Shown here in pieces: positions 33,173 to 40,715 of a stretch of DNA of 64,000 nt. Each line of letters begins with the position of its first letter. The stretch's first letter is position 1. The position numbers and the translations under genes are program-made. The stretch comes from Subtercola endophyticus (GTDB lineage: Bacteria; Actinomycetota; Actinomycetes; Actinomycetales; Microbacteriaceae). The notes beneath the pieces are model-generated. The model saw only the letters and a program-made list of their open reading frames with translations, searched no databases and was not told the DNA's origin. The stretch covers positions 248,001 to 312,000 of the forward strand of contig NZ_CP087997.1 in the NCBI RefSeq assembly GCF_021044565.1, written 5' to 3'.

Positions 33173-33339
33173 TGCTCTGTCCTTTGTTCGTCGGTCTTAC
33201 CCGGTAACCCGATACGAGAAGGCGGAGCGGGGATGTGTGTGTCCATGTCTTCCTGGCTGTTCGGACGAAAGCCGCACTCGCATTCGATGTAGCTGGCGAA
33301 GCTGAAGCCCACCTCGAACCATTTATGCATCCCGCTCAT
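33169..33339 (-). CDS. Small Cys-containing phage protein
   Basis: 56 residues, MSGMHKWFEVGFSFASYIEC then ECGFRPNSQEDMDTH. The CxC pair and downstream His resemble half a zinc ribbon. Overlaps both neighbours by 4 bp, so it is part of the translated chain. Confidence 0.55.
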   Translation of the reverse strand: MSGMHKWFEVGFSFASYIECECGFRPNSQEDMDTHIPAPPSRIGLPGKTDEQRTEQ

Positions 33340-33992
33340 GCTGCGACCGCCAATTGAGTGATCAGCGCCGAGCCGATGTGTTGCGTGTACGCCGGCGGTA
33401 TCGATTCTGCGAGTTCGTGCCGGTCAGATGTCCAGTCGATCCCCAACGCGTCCTGCCACTGCTTCACGCTGCCCTTACCGCCACCGTTCCCGTACGGGGC
33501 GACATATGGGCCGTCGAAGTACTCTCCATGCCGCCAGCCAGCCACACGGCCCCGATGAGGCACATGTGCCGGTGCGGGCATCGACCAGTTGCCCAGCTCG
33601 AAGTACCGGTGACGGATCACACCAAGCCCGAACATCTCCCCACACAACGTCAGGTCACGTCGGACAGGTGAACCCTGCACATTCTCAATGACATACGGGC
33701 CGCCCCACGCGTCGAGAGCTTCGCGTACCGGCTCGATCAGCTTCGGCCATTCGTTGCCGTGCACAGCCGCCAGAGCCGTATAACCCTGGCATGGTGGTGA
33801 AGCATGGATCGCATCAAACTTGTCGAGATAGTACAAGTCCTTCAGAACCATCATCGCGTTCGCCTCAAAGAACGAGAACGGGTAGTTCGGTTGCGGCTCA
33901 ATGTCGACTCCGACAACCTCGAACCCCGCCCGCGCATACCCTGTACCGGCACCGCCGGCGCAGCAGAACAGATCCAGAATTCGCGGCTTCAC
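33336..33992 (-). CDS. DNA cytosine-C5 methyltransferase (short phage form)
   Basis: 218 residues from GTG 33992. Motif I LDLFCCAGGAGTGYARAGF binds SAM, motif IV SPPCQGYT carries the catalytic Cys, motif VI is ENVQGSPV, and motif VIII is RHRYFE. The end has QWQDALGIDW and IPPAYTQHIG. The target-recognition region is very short compared with full-length enzymes. No restriction endonuclease lies nearby, so it probably protects phage DNA from host restriction or marks it. Confidence 0.85.
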   Translation of the reverse strand: MKPRILDLFCCAGGAGTGYARAGFEVVGVDIEPQPNYPFSFFEANAMMVLKDLYYLDKFDAIHASPPCQGYTALAAVHGNEWPKLIEPVREALDAWGGPYVIENVQGSPVRRDLTLCGEMFGLGVIRHRYFELGNWSMPAPAHVPHRGRVAGWRHGEYFDGPYVAPYGNGGGKGSVKQWQDALGIDWTSDRHELAESIPPAYTQHIGSALITQLAVAA

Positions 33993-34399
33993 GACTCGTC
34001 TCCTTGTTCTTCCCCACCAGGGGTGACAGAAGGGGCAAAGAGGAGCGTCACGGGTAGATACGCCCACACGTCGGAATCGTTACACCCGACCATCGTCCAT
34101 TCATCCTCGAACTTGACCCACACCTCGCGATCGCGGTCTCGCACGACGCTACCCACGGGCAGCGCATCCAACTCTTCGACCGTTGTCACTCCCCTTGGGA
34201 GTGCGGCCTCCAACTCGGCAATGACGGCGTTTTTCTCCGCGACGATTCGTTGCATGTACGCCGATGATGCGATCCGTCCATGCTCGGCCTCAAGGGCGTC
34301 AGCGAGACGCTCAATCAGGTATGCCGTCGAGTAGCCGTACTTCGGCAGCGCCTTTCGGGCTTCGGCGATCAGTTTCGTTGTGTCGTACTCAGTAGTCAT
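33989..34399 (-). CDS. Phage hypothetical protein
   Basis: 136 residues from ATG 34399. A helical N-terminal half (TTKLIAEARKALPKYGYSTAYL; AEKNAVIAELEAAL) leads to a C-terminal small beta module (LPVGSVVRDRDREVWVKFED, VGCNDSDVWAYLPVTLLF), seen in many actinophage early proteins. Function unknown. Confidence 0.55.
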   Translation of the reverse strand: MTTEYDTTKLIAEARKALPKYGYSTAYLIERLADALEAEHGRIASSAYMQRIVAEKNAVIAELEAALPRGVTTVEELDALPVGSVVRDRDREVWVKFEDEWTMVGCNDSDVWAYLPVTLLFAPSVTPGGEEQGDES

Positions 34400-34659
34400 C
34401 AGGAGGTCTCCGGCGTTTTTTCGATTGTGGCGGCGCGTTCCCACAGCCACCTGTTTATGTTGTGGCGACCGGGCATCCAGTTCGGCAGATCGTTCGCGGC
34501 CGATTTCAGAGTCTCGGCTTTGATACGCCGGTCATGGTCAGCAAGAAAAGTGGATTCGAGAATCGCCTGCGCCATCCAGACGTCCTGAATTTTCGGGATG
34601 CCATCACGCCCGGGTAGGCGGTCAGCGATGATCTTCGTCAGTTCTTCGCTCTCGGTCAT
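34399..34659 (-). CDS. Small helical phage protein
   Basis: 86 residues, mostly helical and charged (LTKIIADRLPGRDG; ILESTFLADHDRRIKAETLK), ending with WLWERAATIEK. Start and stop overlap both neighbours. Not recognised. Confidence 0.5.
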   Translation of the reverse strand: MTESEELTKIIADRLPGRDGIPKIQDVWMAQAILESTFLADHDRRIKAETLKSAANDLPNWMPGRHNINRWLWERAATIEKTPETS

Positions 34660-35042
34660 TTCGTTTCTTCTTTCGTTTGGTCATACCCCGGGACAGCAGG
34701 GCCGGAGACGTATGGGTTCTTGAACCAACGCGGGTTCTCGTACGAGTGTCGAGATGCTTGAATGGCCGCTTCCCACCCCTCGGCCTTGTCCGCCTCAGCT
34801 TTCGCATCGGTTCGGTCGGCGATCGACAGAGCTACCCAGTTTTCCCGCAGGCCGTTGTAGGCCAGTACGTGAGTGACGACCCGTCGCAGTTCTTCACCTG
34901 TGTAGATGCCGTCCTCTGTCTCCTTGAGCAGGAGAACGTCGCCCACCTGGTAGTCGCGGTCGTTGAACCTGATTTCGACCGTCTTGCGGCCTTCTGCGAC
35001 CGCTGGGAACCATTCACGGTCGAGCTTCAATTCGTGAACCAT
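34656..35042 (-). CDS. DUF3850 (ASCH/PUA-like) protein
   Basis: 128 residues from ATG 35042. MVHELKLDREWFPAVAEGRK then TVEIRFNDRDYQVGDVLLLKE and VTHVLAYNGLRENWVALSI match the DUF3850 family, a small PUA/ASCH-like fold proposed to bind RNA or modified nucleotides. A C-terminal extension contains a WEAAIQASRHSYENPRW segment. Confidence 0.8.
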   Translation of the reverse strand: MVHELKLDREWFPAVAEGRKTVEIRFNDRDYQVGDVLLLKETEDGIYTGEELRRVVTHVLAYNGLRENWVALSIADRTDAKAEADKAEGWEAAIQASRHSYENPRWFKNPYVSGPAVPGYDQTKEETK

Positions 35043-35251
35043 CACGGTTTGTTCTCCTGTTCGGGCTCTAGTTCCGCCTCTTCGCGCGTACGTTGCAGAA
35101 GCGCCTGCCAAAAGTTGGCCTCTGCCCGCAATTCCACGAGGCTCATCGAATCGGGGACGAACAGCCGCCCGTCGCAATGCCAGACGCCACCGTCGAGCGT
35201 GACCGCCGGCAGATCGGCGACTGGTGTGACCACGAACTGTGCAGATTTCAC
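35042..35251 (-). CDS. Small phage protein
   Basis: 69 residues, GTG 35251 after GAGGAG. A short beta hairpin region (VTLDGGVWHCDGRLFV) precedes a helical, acidic C-terminus (LRAEANFWQALLQRTREEAE). Not recognised. Confidence 0.5.
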   Translation of the reverse strand: MKSAQFVVTPVADLPAVTLDGGVWHCDGRLFVPDSMSLVELRAEANFWQALLQRTREEAELEPEQENKP

Positions 35252-35532
35252 GGTGTTGTCTCCTCAGTAGGGGTGGGGGTGGGAATTGATGCACCCTCTA
35301 AAATCCGTACAAGAATCAAGACTTCCGGGGCCGTTATTGACCAACCGATCTTGAGCGACCTCTCGATGTAGTCCGAGTCGAGGACCCGCCTGATCCGATC
35401 GGCCAACAACTCTGCCTCATGAACCAACCGCCATACCATCGATAGTTCGGTGACGCCGGTCTCCCGGGCGAACCGTTCGAGGGTTTTCTTCTGCTCCGGG
35501 GTGAAGTCCTCGAGCGGGTAGATCTGGGTCAT
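35248..35532 (-). CDS. Small helical phage protein
   Basis: 94 residues. It begins with a helix of FTPEQKKTLERFARETGVTE, continues VHEAELLADRIRRVLDSDYI, and ends in a low-complexity Pro/Thr/Glu tail. Coupled to both neighbours by overlaps. No function recognised. Confidence 0.5.
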   Translation of the reverse strand: MTQIYPLEDFTPEQKKTLERFARETGVTELSMVWRLVHEAELLADRIRRVLDSDYIERSLKIGWSITAPEVLILVRILEGASIPTPTPTEETTP

Positions 35533-35714
35533 GCTGATTTCCTTTCGTGGTTCGCTGCCCGCATCTGTGCACGCAGCATTTCGGTTTCTTCGTCGTAGAT
35601 CTGTTGGCCGAGGTAGGGGCTCACGATGAACCTTTCGTGAATGACGGCACGGGTGCGGGTGCGGAGGAACTCTTCGAACTCGATATCGACCGACAAGACC
35701 CGTTCACCACCCAT
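35529..35714 (-). CDS. Small phage protein
   Basis: 61 residues. Charged helical sequence (VDIEFEEFLRTRTRAVIHER; DEETEMLRAQMRAANHERK). It overlaps the preceding and following genes. Not recognised. Confidence 0.45.
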   Translation of the reverse strand: MGGERVLSVDIEFEEFLRTRTRAVIHERFIVSPYLGQQIYDEETEMLRAQMRAANHERKSA

Positions 35715-35898
35715 CGCCGTGGAAGGTGTGAGTAACTAATTTGGGGTTATCCACAGGGGTCGGTGCATCAGAGTTCAAAGCGGGGTGTGAATAACTTTGA
35801 ATCTCGACAACCGCATCTTCTTTAGAAGATGGTGTTAGGTGTCTGGTGTTAGGTGTTAGGTGCAAGGTGTTTGCGACCCCTAAAGTGACCTCGTTCAT
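35704..35898 (-). CDS. Short ORF over the candidate origin
   Basis: 64 residues starting at ATG 35898, directly after the replication-gene stop. It contains an internal peptide repeat (LHLTPNTRHLTPSS) produced by DNA repeats, so its coding status is doubtful; it may be open only because of the repeated DNA. It overlaps the next gene by 11 bp. Confidence 0.35.
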   Translation of the reverse strand: MNEVTLGVANTLHLTPNTRHLTPSSKEDAVVEIQSYSHPALNSDAPTPVDNPKLVTHTFHGDGW

Positions 35899-35969
35899 CT
35901 ACCTGTTTGCTACCTCTCTAGGCACCCCTAAAGGCACCCCTAAAGTGACGGGTAACTCGACCCCTAAAG
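35814..35969. other. Candidate phage replication origin (iterons in replication gene)
   Basis: Four copies of CCCCTAAAG lie at about 35877, 35925, 35937 and 35960, and two are part of the longer ACCCCTAAAGTGAC. Next to them is a run of GGTGTTAG/GGTGTTAGGTG repeats (35831-35869) and an inverted repeat CATCTTCT-TT-AGAAGATG (35814-35831). In lambda, iterons inside the O gene are the origin; here they lie at the 3' end of an O-like gene. Confidence 0.45.
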
Positions 35970-36468
35970 GCCATTCGAGTTCGGTGTCGATCTCTTTCGC
36001 GTTGACCGGGTTCTGTCGGAGAACGGTCTTCATTTGCGGTGAATCCCATGCCGTCAAATCGGGCTGTTCCGAACGGAGCTTCATCAGTTCGTGAACGAGC
36101 ACGCCGCGGAGTTTGTTCGACCCGATCGAACCGAATGCGTTAGCTACAGCGACTCCCATACGGGGCTGTTTCAGGATGCCGTCGTGTCTGACGAATGACC
36201 GCACCAGCACCTCCTCCGTGTCTTGATCGAACACGAGGAAGAACTTGTCTGAGCACTCACCCGCCGCGATCATCACATCGGTGAACGTCCACTCGGCGGC
36301 GAACTCTTTGATGCGACCAGGCCGCCAGTCCAGCAGGCCGGCGAGCGACCTTTCCGGGTGAGTCAAAACGAGCAGGTAGAGGTGTTGCCCTGCGACGGTC
36401 ATGCGTCGCCACTCGTCGTCCAGCCACATCTCGGAACGGATCTGAGAGAACCGTTTCTTCGCCGTCAC
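35899..36468 (-). CDS. Replication initiator-like (O/DnaD-type) protein
   Basis: 189 residues from GTG 36468 (GTGA overlap). The N-terminal winged-helix region (RFSQIRSEMWLDDEWRRMTV; GQHLYLLVLTHP; GLLDWRPGRIKEFAAEW) is typical of phage replication initiators, with RSFVRHDGILKQPRMGVAVA after it. A short C-terminal tail with LPVTLGVPLGVP is encoded by the iteron-like repeats. Probably binds the adjacent repeats and recruits the host helicase; no ATPase or primase motif is seen. Confidence 0.65.
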   Translation of the reverse strand: MTAKKRFSQIRSEMWLDDEWRRMTVAGQHLYLLVLTHPERSLAGLLDWRPGRIKEFAAEWTFTDVMIAAGECSDKFFLVFDQDTEEVLVRSFVRHDGILKQPRMGVAVANAFGSIGSNKLRGVLVHELMKLRSEQPDLTAWDSPQMKTVLRQNPVNAKEIDTELEWPLGVELPVTLGVPLGVPREVANR

Positions 36469-36707
36469 CGAGCGCCCCCTAGACGCGCTCGGATGATCGC
36501 GTCGGCGCGGCCCGTGCACTTTCGGCGAGGAATCGACTTATCGGCCAACGCCTCAAGGTACGCGGCCTTCCACTGCTCAACAGTGCAGCCAAGTTCGTAG
36601 AGATCCCACGTGGCGGGAGGAAAGCTGCTCTTCAGTGTGTACGAGGGTGCGACCTGATGCCACGCGGTAATGATGGCCTCAGAATATTCGGGGTATGAGA
36701 TGTCCAT
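36465..36707 (-). CDS. Small phage replication-region protein
   Basis: 80 residues. Aromatic-rich helical sequence (MDISYPEYSEAIITAWHQVA; LGCTVEQWKAAYLEALADK) followed by a basic end (RADAIIRARLGGAR). Actinophages often carry such a gene directly before the O-like protein; function unknown. Confidence 0.5.
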   Translation of the reverse strand: MDISYPEYSEAIITAWHQVAPSYTLKSSFPPATWDLYELGCTVEQWKAAYLEALADKSIPRRKCTGRADAIIRARLGGAR

Positions 36708-36841
36708 TACTCATCCTCTCTCTTGTCGAATTCGCCGTTTTGGATGCGGCTGATGAGCCCGCCCGCCAACGATGCGATGAGTAGGTTCCGGTGTGACGAC
36801 CACCCTTTGAGGTAGGCGACGAGGAGTTTCTTATCGATCAC
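36707..36841 (-). CDS. Small basic phage protein
   Basis: 44 residues, GTG start in an overlap with the RusA stop and a TAATG junction downstream. IDKKLLVAYLKGWSSHRNLL then IASLAGGLISRIQNGEF is helical. The gene is supported by its fit between two coupled neighbours; function unknown. Confidence 0.5.
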   Translation of the reverse strand: MIDKKLLVAYLKGWSSHRNLLIASLAGGLISRIQNGEFDKREDE

Positions 36842-37350
36842 GAGCCACCACCCGCAGACATCAGCGCCTCGGCCCGATCCTCAGAGATCTCCTTGAAGTC
36901 GCCGTCGTTGTCGTACAGCACCCACGCCGCCCTCACAGTACCGATACGGGTCGAGATGTACCGGCGCGTGATCGTGACCCGGAAGTACGGTGTGGTGAGT
37001 TTGTCGTACCGGATCGTCGCCCCGGGCTTCTCCATGTGTGCTGGGTCGTCGTCGGGTACGACGTGGGCGCTGATGCCGCGGTCTGAGCCGACAGCGTCGT
37101 ATATGACCTTGAGCATGGGAGCAAGGTTGTCGAGGTCGCGTTTCGCCCGGGTTTTGACGACCCATTCGACGTCGACGCGGCACCGGTACATGGTCGGGAC
37201 TTTCGCCGACATGACCTTGTAGTAGACGAGCGACCGCAGTTCTTTGGTGGCGCGGGCTTTCGACCAATGGCTCGGGCGGTCGTTCGCGTGCAACCCCTTC
37301 GGAGGGCGCGGCATGTCGAGTGTTATGACCCATCGTTCGCCGTCAGGCAT
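36838..37350 (-). CDS. RusA-like Holliday junction resolvase
   Basis: 170 residues. PPKGLHANDRPSHWSKARAT, VEWVVKTRAKRDLDNLAPML then KVIYDAVGSD and DDDPAHMEKPG reproduce the RusA fold, including the conserved Asp residues (RDLDN, the later GSDRG, and DDD) that bind metal. It processes recombination intermediates before packaging. Length is normal for phage RusA proteins. Confidence 0.85.
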   Translation of the reverse strand: MPDGERWVITLDMPRPPKGLHANDRPSHWSKARATKELRSLVYYKVMSAKVPTMYRCRVDVEWVVKTRAKRDLDNLAPMLKVIYDAVGSDRGISAHVVPDDDPAHMEKPGATIRYDKLTTPYFRVTITRRYISTRIGTVRAAWVLYDNDGDFKEISEDRAEALMSAGGGS

Positions 37351-38209
37351 CAGGGGTCACCTCCCCGCGTTCTACGGCCGCCTTGTACTCGGCGTCCGCG
37401 ATCAGGTCGTAGTCGTCGGCAGGCGGTGGTACGGCCTTCGTGCTCGGCGGGATGACAACCGTCTGATCGGGGAAGAACTCTGTCGCTGGGATGCCGTCTT
37501 GCGAGATGGATGTGTAGATGCGTGCGAGCTCGGCGAGTTCGGCGGGCTGCAACCTGGATTGCGGTTTCCCGAACTTCGTCTCGATCTGCGTGGGTGTCAC
37601 GCCGAGGCGCGTGAAAGCCCCCACAGCCTCTTTCTGTCGCACGTCGAGGGGTTTGCCATCGCCCTGCTCGAGCGTACGTCTGAGGACCGCCTCAGCCTCT
37701 GCGAGGAACCATCCGGGGAGGACAGTGAAGATGACTTCACGGACTGCCCGTGCGCCGGTGTTCTGGTTGTTGAGGTAGATGTCGGAGAGGTCGGTGAGCG
37801 CCTGCCGTTTGCCTGCCTTCATGCGTTCGTGAGGCTGGATGAACGACCGGACGGAACGAACATTGGATTCGACATCCCAGCACCAGACGGTCATCTCAGA
37901 TGTTCCGAGAGCGTCATCGCGAGCTAATTCGCGGACACCGTAGTCGATGTTTTGCCAAATCCGGGCGAGTTCACGCGCGATGTGCACGCTCATTCCAGCG
38001 CCGCGATTCGGCACCGCGTAGAAGGCGCGTTGCGCGACCGCGAGACGACTGCATAGCTCACGCATCGCGTCGGTCGCTTCTACCTGGCTTCGGGGGAATT
38101 GCCTAGCGACAGAGACCGCCGCAGCCACCTCAGCAGCGGCTCGCGTTTGCTCTACAACTGTGCCTTGCGATGCAGGTACCGGCTGATTCGGTAGCGCGAT
38201 GTCACTCAT
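37343..38209 (-). CDS. Probable RecT-type single-strand annealing protein
   Basis: 288 residues from ATG 38209 (AAAGGA site). ELARIWQNIDYGVRELARDD, EMTVWCWDVESNVRSVRSF and RMKAGKRQALTDLSDIYLNN are a widespread actinophage pattern found beside RecE-like nucleases. Residue pattern and pairing with the PD-(D/E)XK nuclease suggest annealing or recombinase function. I cannot show RecT homology directly. Confidence 0.6.
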   Translation of the reverse strand: MSDIALPNQPVPASQGTVVEQTRAAAEVAAAVSVARQFPRSQVEATDAMRELCSRLAVAQRAFYAVPNRGAGMSVHIARELARIWQNIDYGVRELARDDALGTSEMTVWCWDVESNVRSVRSFIQPHERMKAGKRQALTDLSDIYLNNQNTGARAVREVIFTVLPGWFLAEAEAVLRRTLEQGDGKPLDVRQKEAVGAFTRLGVTPTQIETKFGKPQSRLQPAELAELARIYTSISQDGIPATEFFPDQTVVIPPSTKAVPPPADDYDLIADAEYKAAVERGEVTPDA

Positions 38210-38685
38210 ATTGATTCCTTTGTTCGTGCTCGGTTCGCTCGAACTGCTGATAGTCGGCAAGCCCGGCATCCGCGATTTCCGCGCGGAGTAATGTAGGTGT
38301 TCGCTTCGTCGTACGCGTGACCACGCGGACACGCCGTCTTCCGAGCGTTCTCGTGGGTGCCGTGGCGTCGGATATCGCGCATATTTTCGAGGCGCGTGTC
38401 CCATCTGAGGTTGTTCAACCGATTGTCGAGACGATCACCGTTGTTGTGACATGCTTCCGCGCCATCGATGGGTTCGCCTTGAAATGCCCTCAGCACGAGC
38501 CTGTTCACTCGATGCGTTGTCGGGCGATTACCAGACCACAGATCAACGATGAGGTAGCCCTGGCTATTGGGCGTGAGACTCCGAACGCGGCCAGACTTGC
38601 TCTTTGCGAATGATCGGATACGCCCAAGGTCGGAGACTTCGTAGCGACCCATGAACCCGGGAACTGCCTTCCATATTTCGGTCAT
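38206..38685 (-). CDS. NUMOD4-HNH homing endonuclease
   Basis: 159 residues from ATG 38685. It begins with the NUMOD4 motif (EIWKAVPGFMGRYEVSDLGR), followed by the HNH core VNRLVLRAFQGEP, ACHNNGDRLDNRLNNLRWDT and ENMRD. The C-terminal zinc tail CPRGHAYDEANTY...CRACR is the same as in the other two HNH genes. It overlaps both recombination genes by exactly 4 bp, so it is fully integrated into the operon. Confidence 0.9.
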   Translation of the reverse strand: MTEIWKAVPGFMGRYEVSDLGRIRSFAKSKSGRVRSLTPNSQGYLIVDLWSGNRPTTHRVNRLVLRAFQGEPIDGAEACHNNGDRLDNRLNNLRWDTRLENMRDIRRHGTHENARKTACPRGHAYDEANTYITPRGNRGCRACRLSAVRANRARTKESI

Positions 38686-39491
38686 TCGTATTTCTCCGCG
38701 TCTTGGTACACAAGCCAGGTTGGGGGGATGACGAGTTGAACCTCGTCGGGGTAGCCGGGCCACACGCCCGACTCGGTGCACTCCGCGTAAATCTCTCGGG
38801 CACGGCGGGCTTTCAGGTGCCCCATGTCGGCGAAGATGCGGTCGAGTTGATGCACGGCCACAAGGTGAGGCGGGTTGGTTTCGACGACGACGAACACGAG
38901 TTCCCGGGTTTCACCGGTCGCGAACCGCAGCGTGTCGAGGTAATGCCCGCGCTGCGTGTCGTACCCGAACGACGCAACGGTCTTCGCGAACGTGTCTTTC
39001 GACGCATCCTTAGCCGTCGTTTTCAGGTCAGCGCACACTGGAGCGAACCAGTCGAACCGGGCCCGCAGCGGAACGCCCGTGGTCGGGTCGGTGGCGAACA
39101 CGGATGCTTCCGCAATGCCGTCTTGCTCGAAGATCTGCCGCGCCGTCTTGTGGCTCAGGATAGCCTCAGACATTTCGTCGACCGGGCCGAGCTCGTGCGG
39201 GAGCATCGGAATCAGCCCCGCCGCATACGTTTCGTCTCGGGCGATCTGTGCGTCTTTCGACCGCCACGACTCGAAGTTCAGAACCTCAATCCCGTACCCG
39301 ACACCGAGCACTTTCGAGTGCACGGCCGAACCGAGATCGAACGCTTTCTTCGGTGCTTGGGGGTGTGTCCTGGCGTACTCGAACCGTGCCGGCGAGTCGA
39401 GGATCTGGCGGGCTTGCGTTGAACTGAGTTCGGGTCGGGCGTGGTAGGTGGCCTCGTTCATGTCGGTCACGAGGGCGAGAGTGTCGCTCAT
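38682..39491 (-). CDS. RecE-like PD-(D/E)XK exonuclease
   Basis: 269 residues. YHARPELSSTQARQILDSPA then FDLGSAVHSKVLG is the N-terminal signature of the RecE/DUF3799 nuclease family. RARFDWFAPVCADLKTTAKD holds the catalytic Asp...(Asp)xLys; QRGHYLDTLRF is the QxxxY motif. Processes double-strand ends for the annealing protein encoded two genes downstream. Confidence 0.85.
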   Translation of the reverse strand: MSDTLALVTDMNEATYHARPELSSTQARQILDSPARFEYARTHPQAPKKAFDLGSAVHSKVLGVGYGIEVLNFESWRSKDAQIARDETYAAGLIPMLPHELGPVDEMSEAILSHKTARQIFEQDGIAEASVFATDPTTGVPLRARFDWFAPVCADLKTTAKDASKDTFAKTVASFGYDTQRGHYLDTLRFATGETRELVFVVVETNPPHLVAVHQLDRIFADMGHLKARRAREIYAECTESGVWPGYPDEVQLVIPPTWLVYQDAEKYE

Positions 39492-39607
39492 GCTTCAGCA
39501 CACTCCCCGCGGTGCATCCCGTACGAACCGCCGCAGCTCACACATACGAGGGGTTCGCGGTAGTTCACGAATTTCGGGCCGTAGTCGTAGGCGTCGTCGT
39601 CACTCAT
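39488..39607 (-). CDS. Tiny Cys-rich phage protein
   Basis: 39 residues. PLVCVSCGGSYGMHRGECAE has a CxxC-x9-HxxxC layout like a zinc knuckle. Its start overlaps the repeat-protein stop and its stop overlaps the nuclease start (both ATGA), strong support for a real gene. Confidence 0.55.
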   Translation of the reverse strand: MSDDDAYDYGPKFVNYREPLVCVSCGGSYGMHRGECAEA

Positions 39608-40569
39608 GCCTCGACGACCTTGCGCCCGCGGAGGGCGTAGAACGTGTCGGCTTTGATCGCCTCACCGTCAACCTTGCGGGACTGGATATCGAGAATGTTC
39701 CAGTCCGAGTCGCGCTCGGTCAGAACAATCCAGTTGCCGAGAGTTCCCTTCGCCCGGCCTCCGCGGCCAGTAACCACAGCCACCGTCTTTCGCCCAGACG
39801 CGGTGGCCGCACCATAGTCCCCAGACGCGGTGGCCGCACCAGAGTCCCCAGACGCGGTGGCCGCACCAGAGTCCCCAGACGCGGTGGCCGCACCATAGTC
39901 CCCAGACGCGGTGGCCGCACCATAGTCCCCAGACGCGGTGGCCGCACCAGAGTCCCCAGACGCGGTGGCCGCACCATAGCGCCCAGACGCGGTGGCCGCA
40001 CCATAGTCCCCAGACGCGGTGGCCGCACCAGAGTCCCCAGACGCGGTGGCCGCACCATAGTCCCCAGACGCGGTGGCCGCACCATAGTCCCCAGACGCGG
40101 TGGCCGCACCAGAGTCCCCAGACGCGGTGGCCGCACCATAGCGCCCAGACGCGGTGGCCGCACCGTTCGCCTCACCAGTACCGGCCTGCCCGTTCGCCGC
40201 CTTGGTCGTCGCACCCTTCACTGGCTTCGAATTCGCGAACACGAACTCCACCTGTGCTTTGATCAGTGCGGGGAGGCTGATCTTCGCACCGATCTTGATC
40301 ACACGGCCCGATACCTTTGAGTCATCATCAGCGCGCGGGCCGTCGACCTCCGCAACTTCAACCTGGTGATAAACGGATGTCGCGGGCGGGTAGTAGCGGA
40401 GAACGTCAATCGGCTGGATAACAGCATGGAACCCGGTGCCACACAGCACGGCGGGCTGATCCTGCGTGTACGTCTCGCCTTCGACGTACTGAAAGCCGCG
40501 GCATTGCAGGTTCTGGTCGAACCCTTTGAACGCGGAGATCGTCTTCGATGGCGTCTTTTCGGTGGTCAT
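39604..40569 (-). CDS. DUF7666-like protein with 14 nine-residue repeats
   Basis: 321 residues from ATG 40569. The N-terminal domain (about 1-125: ISAFKGFDQNLQCRGFQYVEG, CGTGFHAVIQPIDVLRYYPP, DDDSKVSGRVIKIGAKISL) matches the phage family now called DUF7666. Then come 14 copies of GAATASG plus a two-residue linker (DY, DS or RY), and a C-terminal domain (VAVVTGRGGRAKGTLGNWIV, ILDIQSRKVDGEAIKADTFY). The 9-residue period with regular Gly, Ala and Ser suggests a beta-solenoid. Function of the family is not known to me. Confidence 0.8.
   Translation of the reverse strand: MTTEKTPSKTISAFKGFDQNLQCRGFQYVEGETYTQDQPAVLCGTGFHAVIQPIDVLRYYPPATSVYHQVEVAEVDGPRADDDSKVSGRVIKIGAKISLPALIKAQVEFVFANSKPVKGATTKAANGQAGTGEANGAATASGRYGAATASGDSGAATASGDYGAATASGDYGAATASGDSGAATASGDYGAATASGRYGAATASGDSGAATASGDYGAATASGDYGAATASGDSGAATASGDSGAATASGDYGAATASGRKTVAVVTGRGGRAKGTLGNWIVLTERDSDWNILDIQSRKVDGEAIKADTFYALRGRKVVEA
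39795..40172. repeat. 14 x 27-bp tandem repeat
   Basis: CAGACGCGGTGGCCGCACC recurs exactly every 27 bp from 39795 to 40146. Copies are identical except at two codons of the linker (GAC/CGC and TAT/TCT on the minus strand). In protein order the linkers read RY DS DY DY DS DY, then RY DS DY DY DS DS DY, then RK: a 6-unit block duplicated with one unit added. This indicates recent unequal recombination or slippage. Confidence 0.97.
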
Positions 40570-40715
40570 TTCAAGCCTTTCGGTGCCCATAGGGCGATAA
40601 CAAAACAGGGAACAGAGAGCACCCAGCAGTCGAATGCGATGCCAGAGGGGAGCGGCGAGAAGATGAGCGCCGCGAGGATGAACAGGCCACCGAGAGCCGC
40701 AGCGATACGCTTCAT
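40566..40715 (-). CDS. Small membrane protein
   Basis: 49 residues from ATG 40715. Basic start (MKRIAAALG) and two hydrophobic segments (GLFILAALIFSPLP, WVLSVPCFVIALWA). Overlaps the repeat-protein gene by 4 bp. Function unknown. Confidence 0.6.
   Translation of the reverse strand: MKRIAAALGGLFILAALIFSPLPSGIAFDCWVLSVPCFVIALWAPKGLK

Noticed and set aside
39795..40172. Regular 27-bp repeats considered as a CRISPR array
   Set aside because: There are no spacers: the repeats are directly contiguous and in frame with a coding gene, and no cas genes are nearby.
39448..40320. Long plus-strand and alternative-frame ORFs over the repeat region (Arg/Gly and Pro/Arg-rich periodic proteins)
   Set aside because: They exist only because a 27-bp repeat without stops is open in several frames. 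The minus-strand frame with the DUF7666-like domain, ribosome site and ATGA overlaps is the real gene.
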